Positions 37,754 to 46,384 of a stretch of DNA of 64,000 nucleotides are shown here, piece by piece. A program made the translations under genes and the position numbers. The notes under the pieces are model-generated. The model saw only the letters and a list, made by a program, of their open reading frames with translations. It ran no database searches and was not told where the DNA came from. Numbering within the stretch: position 1 is the stretch's first letter; every line of letters starts with the position of its first letter. Source of the DNA: Clostridium omnivorum (lineage in GTDB: Bacteria; Bacillota; Clostridia; Clostridiales; Clostridiaceae); contig NZ_BRXR01000001.1 in NCBI RefSeq assembly GCF_026012015.1, positions 3,260,728 through 3,324,727 of the forward strand, in the 5' to 3' direction.

Positions 37754-38668
37754 TTATTTAAGGGATCGTCTGATGCATAAATCTGATTTTATAGATATGG
37801 AATACTCTGATGGAGTCATTCCAGTAATATTCTTAAATTGTCTTGAAAAATGATGAACAGAATTATAGTTTAGTTTATCTGCAATTTCTGAGAAGGTAAA
37901 AAGTTCTTCTCTAATAAGTCTTTTAGCTTCTTCGATTTTTAGATGTCTATAAAAGTCCATTATACTTTTGCCTGTGACTTCTTTGTAAATTACTTTAAGT
38001 GTAGTTTTGCTGAGATTACAGAAGGAAGCTACATCTTCAAATTGAATAGTGGAATAAAGATTTTTGCTTAAATAATTCTCTATCTGCTTAGCTATTTCTT
38101 CATGATACTGTTGTTTTGATTCGGCAGACATTCTTTCTACCTTATCAATACTAGAGTTTTCTCTTAAAAGGTATATTAAAAGCTGTTCAAGATAGATTTT
38201 TATTAATTGTTCAGAACCCTTGGGAGGAGATGGTTGTCTATTTAATTTGATTTCTTGTTTTACAAAGTCAGTCTTGATGGGAAGCTTAAAGCATAGGTTA
38301 GCTTCCTTAGCTATTTGAGACAATAGATCTTTACAAGTACGATTTAATTTTGAAATTTTATTTTCAAAGTATTTCATTTCAGGTGAAGAGCAGCAAAAGG
38401 AGATAACCATGATATTAGGAGCCACTTTTCCGTTGCACCACTGACTGTGAAATTCATTTGGCTTATGAAAGATAGCTTCACCTTGATTTAAAACATACAT
38501 ATTTTCGTCGGCGAGTATTGAAAGTTCACCTTTATCTATATAGACGATTTCCCAGAAGTTATGTGATTCGCCGTAGAATTTATAGTTTTTAGAGAATTCA
38601 AAGTAGTGAATAGTTACTACACTGTTAATAACAATATCTTCTTTTAAATCAGTTTTTACAAATTTCAT
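37754..38668 (-). CDS. AraC-family transcriptional regulator
   Basis: 304 residues. The N-terminal cupin region has HYFEFSKNYKFYGESHNFWE and LNQGEAIFHKPNEFH. The C-terminal AraC DNA-binding domain has VASFCNLSKTTLKVIYKEVT and IADKLNYNSVHHFSRQFKN, ending GMTPSEY. It converges with the permease genes and diverges from the dehydrogenase gene. That placement, and the shared ATGCAAA sites, suggest it controls sugar uptake and oxidation in response to a sugar bound by its cupin domain. Its ATG follows GGGGGTAGTGCT on the minus strand. Confidence 0.9.
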   Translation of the reverse strand: MKFVKTDLKEDIVINSVVTIHYFEFSKNYKFYGESHNFWEIVYIDKGELSILADENMYVLNQGEAIFHKPNEFHSQWCNGKVAPNIMVISFCCSSPEMKYFENKISKLNRTCKDLLSQIAKEANLCFKLPIKTDFVKQEIKLNRQPSPPKGSEQLIKIYLEQLLIYLLRENSSIDKVERMSAESKQQYHEEIAKQIENYLSKNLYSTIQFEDVASFCNLSKTTLKVIYKEVTGKSIMDFYRHLKIEEAKRLIREELFTFSEIADKLNYNSVHHFSRQFKNITGMTPSEYSISIKSDLCIRRSLK

Positions 38669-38740
38669 AGCACTACCCCCTGATAGTAATTATTCTAGGA
38701 GTTCTTTTGTTATCAACATAAGTATATCATAAAAATACGA

Positions 38741-38842
38741 ATGCAAAATATTGCATAGCATAAAAATATTTATTTGGAGGAAGATCCTAAAAAGGCTTTT
38801 ATGGGTAAACTCATATTTTAATCCGCAAGGTTGGTTTACCCA
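38741..38842 (+). promoter_or_regulatory. Divergent control region with palindrome and leader hairpin
   Basis: ATGCAAAATATTGCAT (38741-38756) is a palindrome matching ATGCAAA sites before the ABC operon. Downstream, TGGGTAAAC (38802-38810) and GTTTACCCA (38834-38842) form a perfect 9-bp stem with a 23-nt loop in the leader of the dehydrogenase gene. Confidence 0.4.
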
Positions 38843-38869
38843 GTGTTCTCAGTAAAAGGAGGAAGAAAT

Positions 38870-40045
38870 ATGAGAAAATACAGACTTGGAATAATCGGTA
38901 CAGGAATGAGAACCATGTTTTTCATTAATGAGCTTTTAAAACATGGAAGGTTTGAAATAAAGGCTATATCAGATATACACCAAGAGAATATGGACTTACT
39001 TTGCAGCAGATATGAGGCAGAATGGGATAAATACAAGGACTATAAAATGTTGTTAAAAAGAGAGGATATAGATGCAGTTGTGATAATGAGCCCAGATTAT
39101 GTTCATGAGGAGCAGGCAATAGCAGCTTTTGAAGCTGGAAAGCATGTTTTTCTGGAAAAGCCAATAGCTACCACTATTGAAGGTGGAAAGAGAGTAATTG
39201 AAAAGAGAGATGAAAGTGGAAAGACTCTTACAATTGGCTTTGTGCTTAGATATAACAAACTATATAAAAAGATGTATGAAATTGTTAATAGTGGAGCTCT
39301 AGGAGAACTTAAGACAGGCTGGGTACTTCACTCAGTTGGTGCGGGAAGCGATTGGTATTTCCATGACTGGCACAGCACCTTTGAAAATACAAGCGGTTTG
39401 CTTTTGCAAAAGGGAAGCCATGACTTTGATATTATAAACTGGATTGTAAATTCTAATGCAAAAAGATTAATGGCTTTTGGAAGTCAGGACTATTTCGGAG
39501 GAGATAAAGCTAATGAACTAGTGTGCGAAAACTGTGAAGAAAAATATAACTGTCCTGAAGCAACGAGAGAGAGAATAGTTAATTGGGAAAGGTACGATGG
39601 TAAAAAGACAGAGGTTTTATATAATATATGGAGAAATCAATGCGCATTTAGAAAAGAAATAGATGTACTTGATAATCATCAAGTAATATTAGAATATACT
39701 AATGGAGCTAAGGTTTCTTATATGGAATGTCATTATACTCCTGATGATAACAGAGAGTATATATTTATAGGTACTAAAGGAAAATTAAAGCTGGATGATG
39801 CTAAGGACACCATTACTGTACAGTTAAGACACAGCATGTATGATAGAATTGAAACTATTACATATACCAATCTTCAATCCTCAGAAGGACATGGTGGTGG
39901 AGACAAGTATATCATCCAAGACTTTGTAGATGCACTTGATACTGGAAAGCAGCCAATAGCAGGAGGAGAAGCTGGACTTGAGGCTATTCTTTTAGGCTTA
40001 AAGGCTCATGAGGCAATTAGGACAGGTGAAATACAGGAGTTGTAA
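38870..40045 (+). CDS. Gfo/Idh/MocA-family NAD(P)-dependent oxidoreductase with Cys cluster
   Basis: 391 residues from the ATG at 38870, after AAAGGAGGAAGAAAT; an in-frame ATG at 38831 is rejected. The Rossmann motif GIIGTGMR is at 7-14, EKP (96-98) is the cofactor/catalytic Lys motif and KGSHDFD (181-187) is the active-site region. Four cysteines (C219, C222, C228, C258) form a likely zinc site in the C-terminal domain, a feature of one Firmicute branch of the family. It probably oxidises the sugar imported by the neighbouring ABC system; the exact substrate is not predictable. Confidence 0.88.
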   Translation: MRKYRLGIIGTGMRTMFFINELLKHGRFEIKAISDIHQENMDLLCSRYEAEWDKYKDYKMLLKREDIDAVVIMSPDYVHEEQAIAAFEAGKHVFLEKPIATTIEGGKRVIEKRDESGKTLTIGFVLRYNKLYKKMYEIVNSGALGELKTGWVLHSVGAGSDWYFHDWHSTFENTSGLLLQKGSHDFDIINWIVNSNAKRLMAFGSQDYFGGDKANELVCENCEEKYNCPEATRERIVNWERYDGKKTEVLYNIWRNQCAFRKEIDVLDNHQVILEYTNGAKVSYMECHYTPDDNREYIFIGTKGKLKLDDAKDTITVQLRHSMYDRIETITYTNLQSSEGHGGGDKYIIQDFVDALDTGKQPIAGGEAGLEAILLGLKAHEAIRTGEIQEL

Positions 40046-40075
40046 TGTAATAAAAACTGCTATCTAAAAAAATAG

Positions 40076-40103
40076 TTGACAACTCAACCTAAGCTGATAA
40101 AAT
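40076..40103 (+). promoter_or_regulatory. marR promoter with GTTGACAAC palindrome
   Basis: TTGACA (40076-40081), 16 bp, TAAAAT (40098-40103). The -35 lies inside GTTGACAACTCAAC, which contains the palindrome GTTG-A-CAAC, a possible autoregulatory site. Confidence 0.55.
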
Positions 40104-40145
40104 TATTATTAAAATTAAAGAATTTAATTGCTTAGGGGGACTTTT

Positions 40146-40568
40146 ATGTTTGATATAGATTCCTGCATAGGATTTATAACTAATAAGGCATCAAAAAAGA
40201 TAGCAGAAGTATTTAATGATAGATTAATGTCATATGGAATAACAAGAGTTCAATGGATTGCGTTATATTATCTTCTTAAGGATGGTAAGGCGTCTCAAAA
40301 AGAACTAGCTGATAAAATGAACATTAAGGAATCTACTATAGTAAGACTTATTGATAGACTGGAAAAGGAAAAGTATGTAGAAAGAGTAAAGGAGCCTGAG
40401 AATAGGCGAATAACTTATATTATACTTACGGATTCAGGAAAAAATAGAATTACAGAACTTATTCCTGAAGGAGAAAAAATGAAAGATTCTATTTCAAAAG
40501 GCATTACAGATGAAGAGTTTGAAACCTTTAATAGAGTTTTACAAAAAATGATTGACAATATAAGCTAA
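40146..40568 (+). CDS. MarR-family transcriptional regulator
   Basis: 140 residues from the ATG at 40146, 5-6 nt after AGGGGG. Winged helix: QKELADKMNIKESTIVRLID then the wing region KEPENRRITYIILTDSG. A single Cys (C7, in DSCIGFITNKASKK) lies near where OhrR-type MarR proteins carry their peroxide-sensing Cys (LCFxLYxxSR). A redox-sensing role is therefore possible but is inference. It stands just before the AhpD-like, E3 and LplA genes, separated by its own terminator. Confidence 0.88.
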   Translation: MFDIDSCIGFITNKASKKIAEVFNDRLMSYGITRVQWIALYYLLKDGKASQKELADKMNIKESTIVRLIDRLEKEKYVERVKEPENRRITYIILTDSGKNRITELIPEGEKMKDSISKGITDEEFETFNRVLQKMIDNIS

Positions 40569-40589
40569 ATTTTAAGTATAAATTTGAGG

Positions 40590-40628
40590 GCTGTTTACCT
40601 GAAGCTAGGTATAACAGTTCTTTTTTTA
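40590..40628 (+). terminator. Terminator of marR
   Basis: GCTGTTTACCT and AGGTATAACAG form an imperfect stem followed by seven T residues. Confidence 0.8.
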
Positions 40629-40668
40629 AAAACATTGTTAAAAAATACACAAAAATATCAATTATAGC

Positions 40669-40717
40669 TTGAATTTCTATCACATACTTGCTATACTAAT
40701 AATTAGCATAGCAAGTA
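40669..40717 (+). promoter_or_regulatory. Promoter and inverted-repeat operator of the ahpD-like gene
   Basis: TTGAAT (40669-40674), 17 bp, TATACT (40692-40697). The -10 is covered by an inverted repeat with 10-bp arms, TACTTGCTAT (40685-40694) and ATAGCAAGTA (40708-40717). This is the size and position expected for a MarR operator. Confidence 0.7.
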
Positions 40718-40736
40718 TTTAAAGGGGGAATATAAA

Positions 40737-41093
40737 ATGGGAAAAAATCCAAGAGAAATGTTAAATGATTTTATGAATGGTTTACAAACAGTAGGAGCGA
40801 CTAATGAAGCACAAGTTAATGCTTTCATGGGATTATTAGGAGCTGCCTATGAACCAAAGGCATTAGAAGTAAAAACAAAAGAACTTATAAGTGTGGGAAT
40901 AGCTGCTTATAACAGATGTGAGTATTGCATTGTATTCCATGTATACAAGGCATTGGAAGCTGGTGCTACAAGAGAAGAAATAATGGAAGCAGCGATGGTT
41001 TCAGTAGCCTTTGGCGGAGGTCCCTCTATGGCTTATTCTGTAACACTGTTAAAGGATTCTATTGAAGAGTTTGCTCCAGAATTTAATAAGTAG
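40737..41093 (+). CDS. AhpD-like (carboxymuconolactone decarboxylase family) CxxC protein
   Basis: 118 residues. The motif is NRCEYCIVFH (C61, C64, H68), the EXXCXXCXXXH-type active site of AhpD alkyl hydroperoxidases, here with Asn-Arg before the Cys. GATREEIMEAAMVSVAFGGGP is the conserved helical core. AhpD proteins use a CxxC pair reduced by a lipoyl group. The next gene encodes a lipoyl-bearing dihydrolipoamide dehydrogenase, which makes a lipoyl-dependent peroxidase or disulfide reductase role plausible. ATG 7 nt after AAAGGGGG. Confidence 0.88.
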   Translation: MGKNPREMLNDFMNGLQTVGATNEAQVNAFMGLLGAAYEPKALEVKTKELISVGIAAYNRCEYCIVFHVYKALEAGATREEIMEAAMVSVAFGGGPSMAYSVTLLKDSIEEFAPEFNK

Positions 41094-41104
41094 ATACATA
41101 TAAT

Positions 41105-41126
41105 AAGGCAGCTTAAAAGCTGCCTT
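41105..41126 (+). terminator. Hairpin between the ahpD-like and E3 genes (attenuator-like)
   Basis: AAGGCAGCTT and AAGCTGCCTT are perfect 10-nt arms with a 2-nt loop. Only ATTACA follows, so read-through into the next gene is likely. Confidence 0.55.
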
Positions 41127-41146
41127 ATTACATAAAGGAGGGTAAA

Positions 41147-42868
41147 ATGGTGGAATTAAAAATTGGTTCATTGCTTGGACATGGTAAAGATGCAGTGGTA
41201 ACTAATATTCATAAAAAAAATGGCGATAAAGTAGCAGCTGGTGAATTAGTGCTTGAAGTTGAGGGAAGTAAGGGAAATATGGCTGTAAAGTCTCAGGTTT
41301 CAGGAAGTATTGATGAAATTAAGGTAGCTGTTGGTGATAAAGTAGATTCACAAACTTTGCTTGCGGTTATTAATGCTGAACAGTTTAAAGGGAGTACAAC
41401 AACAATTTCAAAAGATAATAAGCCTAACAGCTTTAATTATTTTCAAAATATGATAAAACCAATTAAGCAAAAAATTGAAACAGATATTCTTATTATAGGT
41501 GGCGGGCCTGGGGGATATGTAGCAGCAATTAAGGCTGCTCAAATGGGTGCAAAAGTAGTTTTAGCTGAGAAGGAAGCGCTAGGGGGAACCTGCCTTAACT
41601 TAGGATGCATACCTACTAAAGCTCTAGTTAGATCTGCAGAAGTATATAGAGAATTAAGGGAAGCAGAAAAGTATGGATGTTACGCTGAAAATATATCCTA
41701 TGATTTAAAAAAGGTTATGGATAGAAAGGACAGCGTTATTAAGGAATTAGTTTCAGGAATTCAATATCTCATGGACAAAAATAAAATAACTATTGTTAAA
41801 GGAATGGCAGAGTTTATTGATAAAGAATCTGTTTTGGTTAAATCTAGTACTAGTGAAACTACTATCATGGCTAAAAATATCATAGTTGCAACTGGTTCAA
41901 AATCAGTAAATCCACCTATAAAGGGCATAGAGCTTTCCGAAGTTATTAATAGTAGTGAAGCTTTGAACTTAAAAGAACTTCCTAAAAAGCTTGTGATAAT
42001 TGGTGGCGGAGTCATAGGAATGGAATTTGCTTTTATATTCTCAAGCTTTGGGTCACAAGTTACAGTTATAGAATATGTTGATGATTGTTTGATGAATTGT
42101 GATAGTGATATATGTAATGAACTGTATAGAAGTGCAAAAGATTGTGGTATTAAAATTTATACTAAGGCAAAAGTAGAAGCTATCATAAGAGCTGAAGATG
42201 GAAGCAGTATTGTTGAATTTAAAACAGAAAACGAAACTAAATATGTAACAGCTGATAAAATACTTTCAGCAGCAGGAAGGGCTCCTTACTATGAGGGTTT
42301 AAACATAGAAAACGCAGGTATTGAACTTGGGGAGAAAAGAGGTATAAAAGTAAATTCTCACATGGAGACAAATGTAGAAGGTATATATGCTATAGGCGAT
42401 GTAACTAATATAGTACAGCTTGCCCATGTAGCTTCTCATCAAGGAATTGTTGCTGTGGAAAGTATAATGGGTACAAGCGTGGATATGGATTATAGTACTG
42501 TACCTAGTGTTATATTTACCTATCCTGAAATTGCAATGGTAGGAATTACTGAAAAGCAGGCTGAAATTATGGGCATAGATATAAAAGTTGGAAAGTTTCC
42601 TATTGCTGCAAATGGTAAGGCACTTACCTATGGAGAAAGTCAAGGGTTTATTAAACTAATAGAAGATAAGTCGACAGGTAGACTCATAGGCGGAGCTGTA
42701 GTTGGACTTCATGCCTCTGACTTAATTGGTGAAATTACACTTGCTGTAAAGAACAACTTAACTGCAAAGCATATTGAAGAGACTATTCATGCACATCCAA
42801 CTACAACAGAGATTATACATGAAGCTGCATTGGAGTTAAGAGGGGGTTCAATACACTTTGTCAAATGA
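41147..42868 (+). CDS. lpdA: Dihydrolipoamide dehydrogenase with N-terminal lipoyl domain
   Basis: Reoxidises dihydrolipoyl groups with NAD+, or runs in reverse to supply reduced lipoyl from NADH. 573 residues, about 100 longer than plain E3. The lipoyl domain spans about 1-78, with the expected lipoyl Lys in VEGSKGN (K42). A linker leads to the FAD motif GGGPGG (118-123), the redox pair GGTCLNLGCIPTK (C149, C154), the NAD motif IGGGVIGMEF and the C-terminal active-site HAHPTTTE (H550, E555). No E1 or E2 gene is adjacent. Neighbours are an AhpD-like protein and LplA, which overlaps this gene by 11 nt. Confidence 0.94.
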   Translation: MVELKIGSLLGHGKDAVVTNIHKKNGDKVAAGELVLEVEGSKGNMAVKSQVSGSIDEIKVAVGDKVDSQTLLAVINAEQFKGSTTTISKDNKPNSFNYFQNMIKPIKQKIETDILIIGGGPGGYVAAIKAAQMGAKVVLAEKEALGGTCLNLGCIPTKALVRSAEVYRELREAEKYGCYAENISYDLKKVMDRKDSVIKELVSGIQYLMDKNKITIVKGMAEFIDKESVLVKSSTSETTIMAKNIIVATGSKSVNPPIKGIELSEVINSSEALNLKELPKKLVIIGGGVIGMEFAFIFSSFGSQVTVIEYVDDCLMNCDSDICNELYRSAKDCGIKIYTKAKVEAIIRAEDGSSIVEFKTENETKYVTADKILSAAGRAPYYEGLNIENAGIELGEKRGIKVNSHMETNVEGIYAIGDVTNIVQLAHVASHQGIVAVESIMGTSVDMDYSTVPSVIFTYPEIAMVGITEKQAEIMGIDIKVGKFPIAANGKALTYGESQGFIKLIEDKSTGRLIGGAVVGLHASDLIGEITLAVKNNLTAKHIEETIHAHPTTTEIIHEAALELRGGSIHFVK

Positions 42869-43859
42869 TGCCTTCAGGTTAGAAATTGTTCATTCAAAAT
42901 CAAACAATCCATGGTTTAATTTAGCACTAGAAGAATTCCTGTTTAATAATGTTAAGAAAGATGAAGTGATTTTATATCTATGGCAAAATGATAATACAAT
43001 TGTTATAGGGAAAAATCAAAACCCGTGGAAGGAATGCAGATGTAAGGAATTCGAAGTTATAGGTGGAAGAATAGCAAGACGCCTCTCAGGAGGTGGAGCT
43101 GTATTTCATGATATGGGTAACTTAAATTTTACATTTATAATGCATAGGAATAGATTTGAAATAAAAAAGCAGCTTCAAGTAATTATTGATGCTGTAAAAG
43201 ATTTTGGAATAGAAGCTGAATTTTCTGGGAGAAATGATATTACGGTTCAAGGAAAAAAGTTTTCGGGAAATGCTTTTTACTATGATGGAGAAAAAGCCTA
43301 TCACCATGGTACACTACTTGTAAATTCGGATATTAATAAAATGGTAAAATATCTGCAAGTTTCTAAAGAAAAAATAATTTCTAAGGGAATTGATTCCGTG
43401 AAATCTAGGGTGGTGAATTTAAATACATTTTCAAATTCTATAAATGTAGACACTTTGAAGAAAAAGCTTCAGGCAAGCTTTCTTAACACTTATGATTGTT
43501 CTAGTGTGGAAGAATATATTGCCGATGAAAGAATGATTGACATACAACAATTATATGATAAATATTCTTCTTGGAAGTGGAGATATGGTGAAACTCCTGA
43601 ATTCAATGTATCCCTTGAAAATAGATTTCCTTTCGGGAATGTAGATATAAATTTTTCCTTACATGATGGAAAAATAAGTATGGTGAAAATATACTCGGAT
43701 GCATTAGACTATAGCTTTATTGATATACTTTCAAAACAATTAACAAATACTGAATTTAAGAAGGAAGCAATTCAAAAAAGCTTAAACGAAGTAAGAAGCA
43801 AGAATAGTGTTATAGATGAAATAGCAAGTTGGCTTGTAAACTGTAATGACTTAATATGA
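42858..43859 (+). CDS. lplA: Lipoate-protein ligase A
   Basis: Attaches lipoate to the lipoyl lysine of target proteins using ATP. 333 residues. Motifs are RRLSGGGAVFHDMGNLNFTF and KKFSGNAFYYDGEKAYHHGT with the catalytic Lys. The only usable start in frame is TTG at 42858, about 11 nt after GGGGG, so the gene overlaps the E3 coding region by 11 nt and is probably translationally coupled to it. The lipoyl domain of that E3 is the obvious substrate. Confidence 0.93.
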   Translation: MSNDAFRLEIVHSKSNNPWFNLALEEFLFNNVKKDEVILYLWQNDNTIVIGKNQNPWKECRCKEFEVIGGRIARRLSGGGAVFHDMGNLNFTFIMHRNRFEIKKQLQVIIDAVKDFGIEAEFSGRNDITVQGKKFSGNAFYYDGEKAYHHGTLLVNSDINKMVKYLQVSKEKIISKGIDSVKSRVVNLNTFSNSINVDTLKKKLQASFLNTYDCSSVEEYIADERMIDIQQLYDKYSSWKWRYGETPEFNVSLENRFPFGNVDINFSLHDGKISMVKIYSDALDYSFIDILSKQLTNTEFKKEAIQKSLNEVRSKNSVIDEIASWLVNCNDLI

Positions 43860-43893
43860 TTAATAGATATATTCCACTTAAGTTTAATATATA

Positions 43894-43927
43894 AGCAGTA
43901 GTCTAAAGAAAAGACTACTGCTTTTTT
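43894..43927 (+). terminator. Terminator of the lpdA-lplA transcript
   Basis: AGCAGTAGTCT and AGACTACTGCT form a perfect 11-bp stem with a T run. Confidence 0.95.
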
Positions 43928-44067
43928 AATAAAATAACTAAATTAAATTTAAAATTCAACTTTTAACAATGTTAATTTACTAAGTCATAGATTTTAAATA
44001 AAGTTTATAAAAGTAAAATAGGCATAATGGAATAATAAAAAAGCAAACTATTATAGAGGTGAATTAT

Positions 44068-45078
44068 ATGATTAATTACGTACCCAATAAGGCATATATA
44101 GATCCAAAATGCTTAAAGCTTGAACGAGGAAAGCAAATAGTAGAAAAACTTGAAAAACTAAATGTACCTTTAGAATATACAAAAAAAGTTGAGATAAAGG
44201 GAGATTCTCCTGCTGAAATTTATATGAATGCGAAGAATACTGTGCTTGTAACTGTAAACTCTCAGAAGAAGTTAGCACCCTGCAGGCCTTCTGCAGACTA
44301 TCAGTTTTCACTAACAAGTTCTTGCCCTGGCAATTGCGAGTACTGTTATTTACAAACTACACAAGGTGAAAAACCGTATATAAAGATATTTGCAAATGTT
44401 GAAGAAATACTTCAGGTTATAGATGATTATATAGAAGAAAACAAGCCTAATATCACTACCTTTGAATGTGCAAGCATAACTGATCCCATTGGACTTGAGC
44501 ATCTTACAGGGAGCCTTGGTGAGTGTATAGAATACTTTGGGGGTAGTGATTATGGAAGGCTTAGATTAGTAACAAAATTTGCAGATGTAGATTCTTTATT
44601 AAATTTAAAACATAATAAGCACACAAGATTTAGATTCAGTATAAATGCAAAATATGTAATACAAAATTTTGAACATAAGACTGCAAGCTTTGAAGAGAGG
44701 ATGGAAGCAGTTAGAAAAATTGCAGAAGCGGGATATCCGATAGGTTTTATTGTTGCTCCTATAATGATATTTGATAACTGGCAGCAGCAGTATAATGAAC
44801 TTTTTGAAAGATTAAAGGGTGCACTAGGCAATTACCAGGAACAAATTAGTTTTGAACTAATTCAGCACAGGTTTACAGCTACAGCTAAAGAACTTATACA
44901 AAGCAGATTTAAGAATACAAAATTAGATATGGAAGAACAGAACAGACAGCTAAAGTGGGGACCCTACGGAAAATTTAAATATGTTTATAAAAAAGAACAG
45001 AGTATTGATATTAAAAATTATATTACTAAGCTAATAAACACCAATTTTAATAATTCTAATATTGAGTATTTTACATAG
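44068..45078 (+). CDS. splB: Spore photoproduct lyase-like radical SAM protein
   Basis: Radical SAM enzyme of the SPL family, which repairs the thymine-dimer spore photoproduct during germination. 336 residues from the ATG at 44068, 6 nt after GAGGTG; the GTG at 44059 overlaps that site. The [4Fe-4S] motif is SSCPGNCEYCYLQ (C86, C90, C93). FECASITDPIGLEHLTG (C134) resembles the SPL region that holds the hydrogen-donating Cys, but I cannot confirm by eye that C134 is at that exact position. A spore former would need this enzyme, and spore proteins are in the same window. Confidence 0.82.
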   Translation: MINYVPNKAYIDPKCLKLERGKQIVEKLEKLNVPLEYTKKVEIKGDSPAEIYMNAKNTVLVTVNSQKKLAPCRPSADYQFSLTSSCPGNCEYCYLQTTQGEKPYIKIFANVEEILQVIDDYIEENKPNITTFECASITDPIGLEHLTGSLGECIEYFGGSDYGRLRLVTKFADVDSLLNLKHNKHTRFRFSINAKYVIQNFEHKTASFEERMEAVRKIAEAGYPIGFIVAPIMIFDNWQQQYNELFERLKGALGNYQEQISFELIQHRFTATAKELIQSRFKNTKLDMEEQNRQLKWGPYGKFKYVYKKEQSIDIKNYITKLINTNFNNSNIEYFT

Positions 45079-45085
45079 AAGCTTA

Positions 45086-45116
45086 AAAAGGCTGCATAAT
45101 GATAAGCAGCCTTTTA
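45086..45116. terminator. Bidirectional terminator
   Basis: AAAAGGCTGC and GCAGCCTTTT with a 10-nt loop, between the convergent splB-like and tldE genes. Confidence 0.9.
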
Positions 45117-45139
45117 AAACCATATGAGAGAAAAAATAG

Positions 45140-46372
45140 TTATATTTTTGATACATTCAAATCCATAACCATATATTTATTTATAGATAATGGATTGATT
45201 GCGCTTTTAGCTGTTCCTCTGTATCCAGCACCAAACATATGATATATATTTGAGAAAACTTGAAGCTCTGGAAGTCTTCCAATAAGCCTTTTGCCATCAA
45301 ATAGAAATGGCAGCTGTACTGGTGTTGCAAAGTCACCAGCTGGGGTGAAATCTCCACCGGAGGCAATTGCAACAAATATTGCTTTTTCTCCTCCTAGCAG
45401 GTCTTCTAGGCTTTTATTTGCTTCTTCAACACTAAAGCCTGTTAATCCTAAACTAGGAACACTATCATATTCAGCTACAGCACTACCGGTTAATGCAAGC
45501 TTATACTTATCCGCCGTTCTTTTATCAGTATAAGGGGATACAACTACACCGTTTTTTATAAGGCTATATCTATAATTATCATTAACTGTTCCTTCTGCAT
45601 CAAAGAAAGGATGAATTCCATCTTCAGGGTTTAAAGACTGATAGAGGGTAAAGTCATTGCTAAAAAGCTTTTCTCCTGTTTTACCTGATAAGAGTGAACT
45701 GCCTGTAGAAAATAAGTTAGCATTAAGGTCTTGGAGAAACTTCATAAGTGGAAGTCCTTCCAGCATAGAAAAAACTACAGGATAAGTGCCCTCCTTATCA
45801 AAGGATAAAAGATTGCTATATGCATCACAGGTGCTATTTGTTAGAGAAAGAAATGCATCTCTATTATATTTTCTTCCTTGAAATTCAACAAATCCATCCA
45901 TGATATTCCTTGAAGATTTTTCTTTGAAAACAAGTTCAGCAAGCATATATCTATCTTTGTATGAAAGGTTTAAATTTCTTATGTTGCTAAGATTGATTTC
46001 CTGCTCTACTAAGTTTATTTTATTTGTAAAGTAAAAATTAGGCTGAGATTTTTTTAATTCTTCCATTACTATACCGATTTCATTAACAAAAGCTTCATCA
46101 TCTAGCAGTTCTCCTCTACAATCTATAGCTTCTTCTTTGTTAGCTGTAGGTTCAAGGTTATAGGGGATTTTATTAGCAAGTGCTTCTTCAGCTTCTTTAA
46201 TAAGTATACTGTCCTCTGCATTTCCTAAAGAGCCTGAGATTCCAATGAAGCCATCTTTGTACACTCTCATGCCCGTTTTGGTTATATCCTTTTTCCTTAT
46301 TGATTCCACAGAAGTTTGAACTATATTTATACTGGTTTCCTTAATTCTATTAGAATATTTTTCAACTACCAT
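45140..46372 (-). CDS. tldE: TldE/PmbA-type subunit of the TldD/TldE metalloprotease
   Basis: 410 residues. It has the PmbA/TldD fold (IASGGDFTPAGDFATPVQLP near the C-terminus, GLTGFSVEEANKSLEDLLGG) but no HExxxH motif. In the Escherichia coli TldD/TldE heterodimer the catalytic zinc is held by TldD, and TldE is the partner subunit. It begins 12 bp after tldD with AGGAGG before the ATG, so the two are an operon. The pair degrades unfolded peptides and trims some modified peptide natural products. Confidence 0.88.
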   Translation of the reverse strand: MVVEKYSNRIKETSINIVQTSVESIRKKDITKTGMRVYKDGFIGISGSLGNAEDSILIKEAEEALANKIPYNLEPTANKEEAIDCRGELLDDEAFVNEIGIVMEELKKSQPNFYFTNKINLVEQEINLSNIRNLNLSYKDRYMLAELVFKEKSSRNIMDGFVEFQGRKYNRDAFLSLTNSTCDAYSNLLSFDKEGTYPVVFSMLEGLPLMKFLQDLNANLFSTGSSLLSGKTGEKLFSNDFTLYQSLNPEDGIHPFFDAEGTVNDNYRYSLIKNGVVVSPYTDKRTADKYKLALTGSAVAEYDSVPSLGLTGFSVEEANKSLEDLLGGEKAIFVAIASGGDFTPAGDFATPVQLPFLFDGKRLIGRLPELQVFSNIYHMFGAGYRGTAKSAINPLSINKYMVMDLNVSKI

Positions 46373-46384
46373 AACTGCACCTCC

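Noticed and set aside
37745-37767. Terminator GATCCCT/AGGGATC after the permease gene
   Set aside because: The stem overlaps the end of the convergent AraC gene and has no T-tract on the plus strand, so it was not listed.
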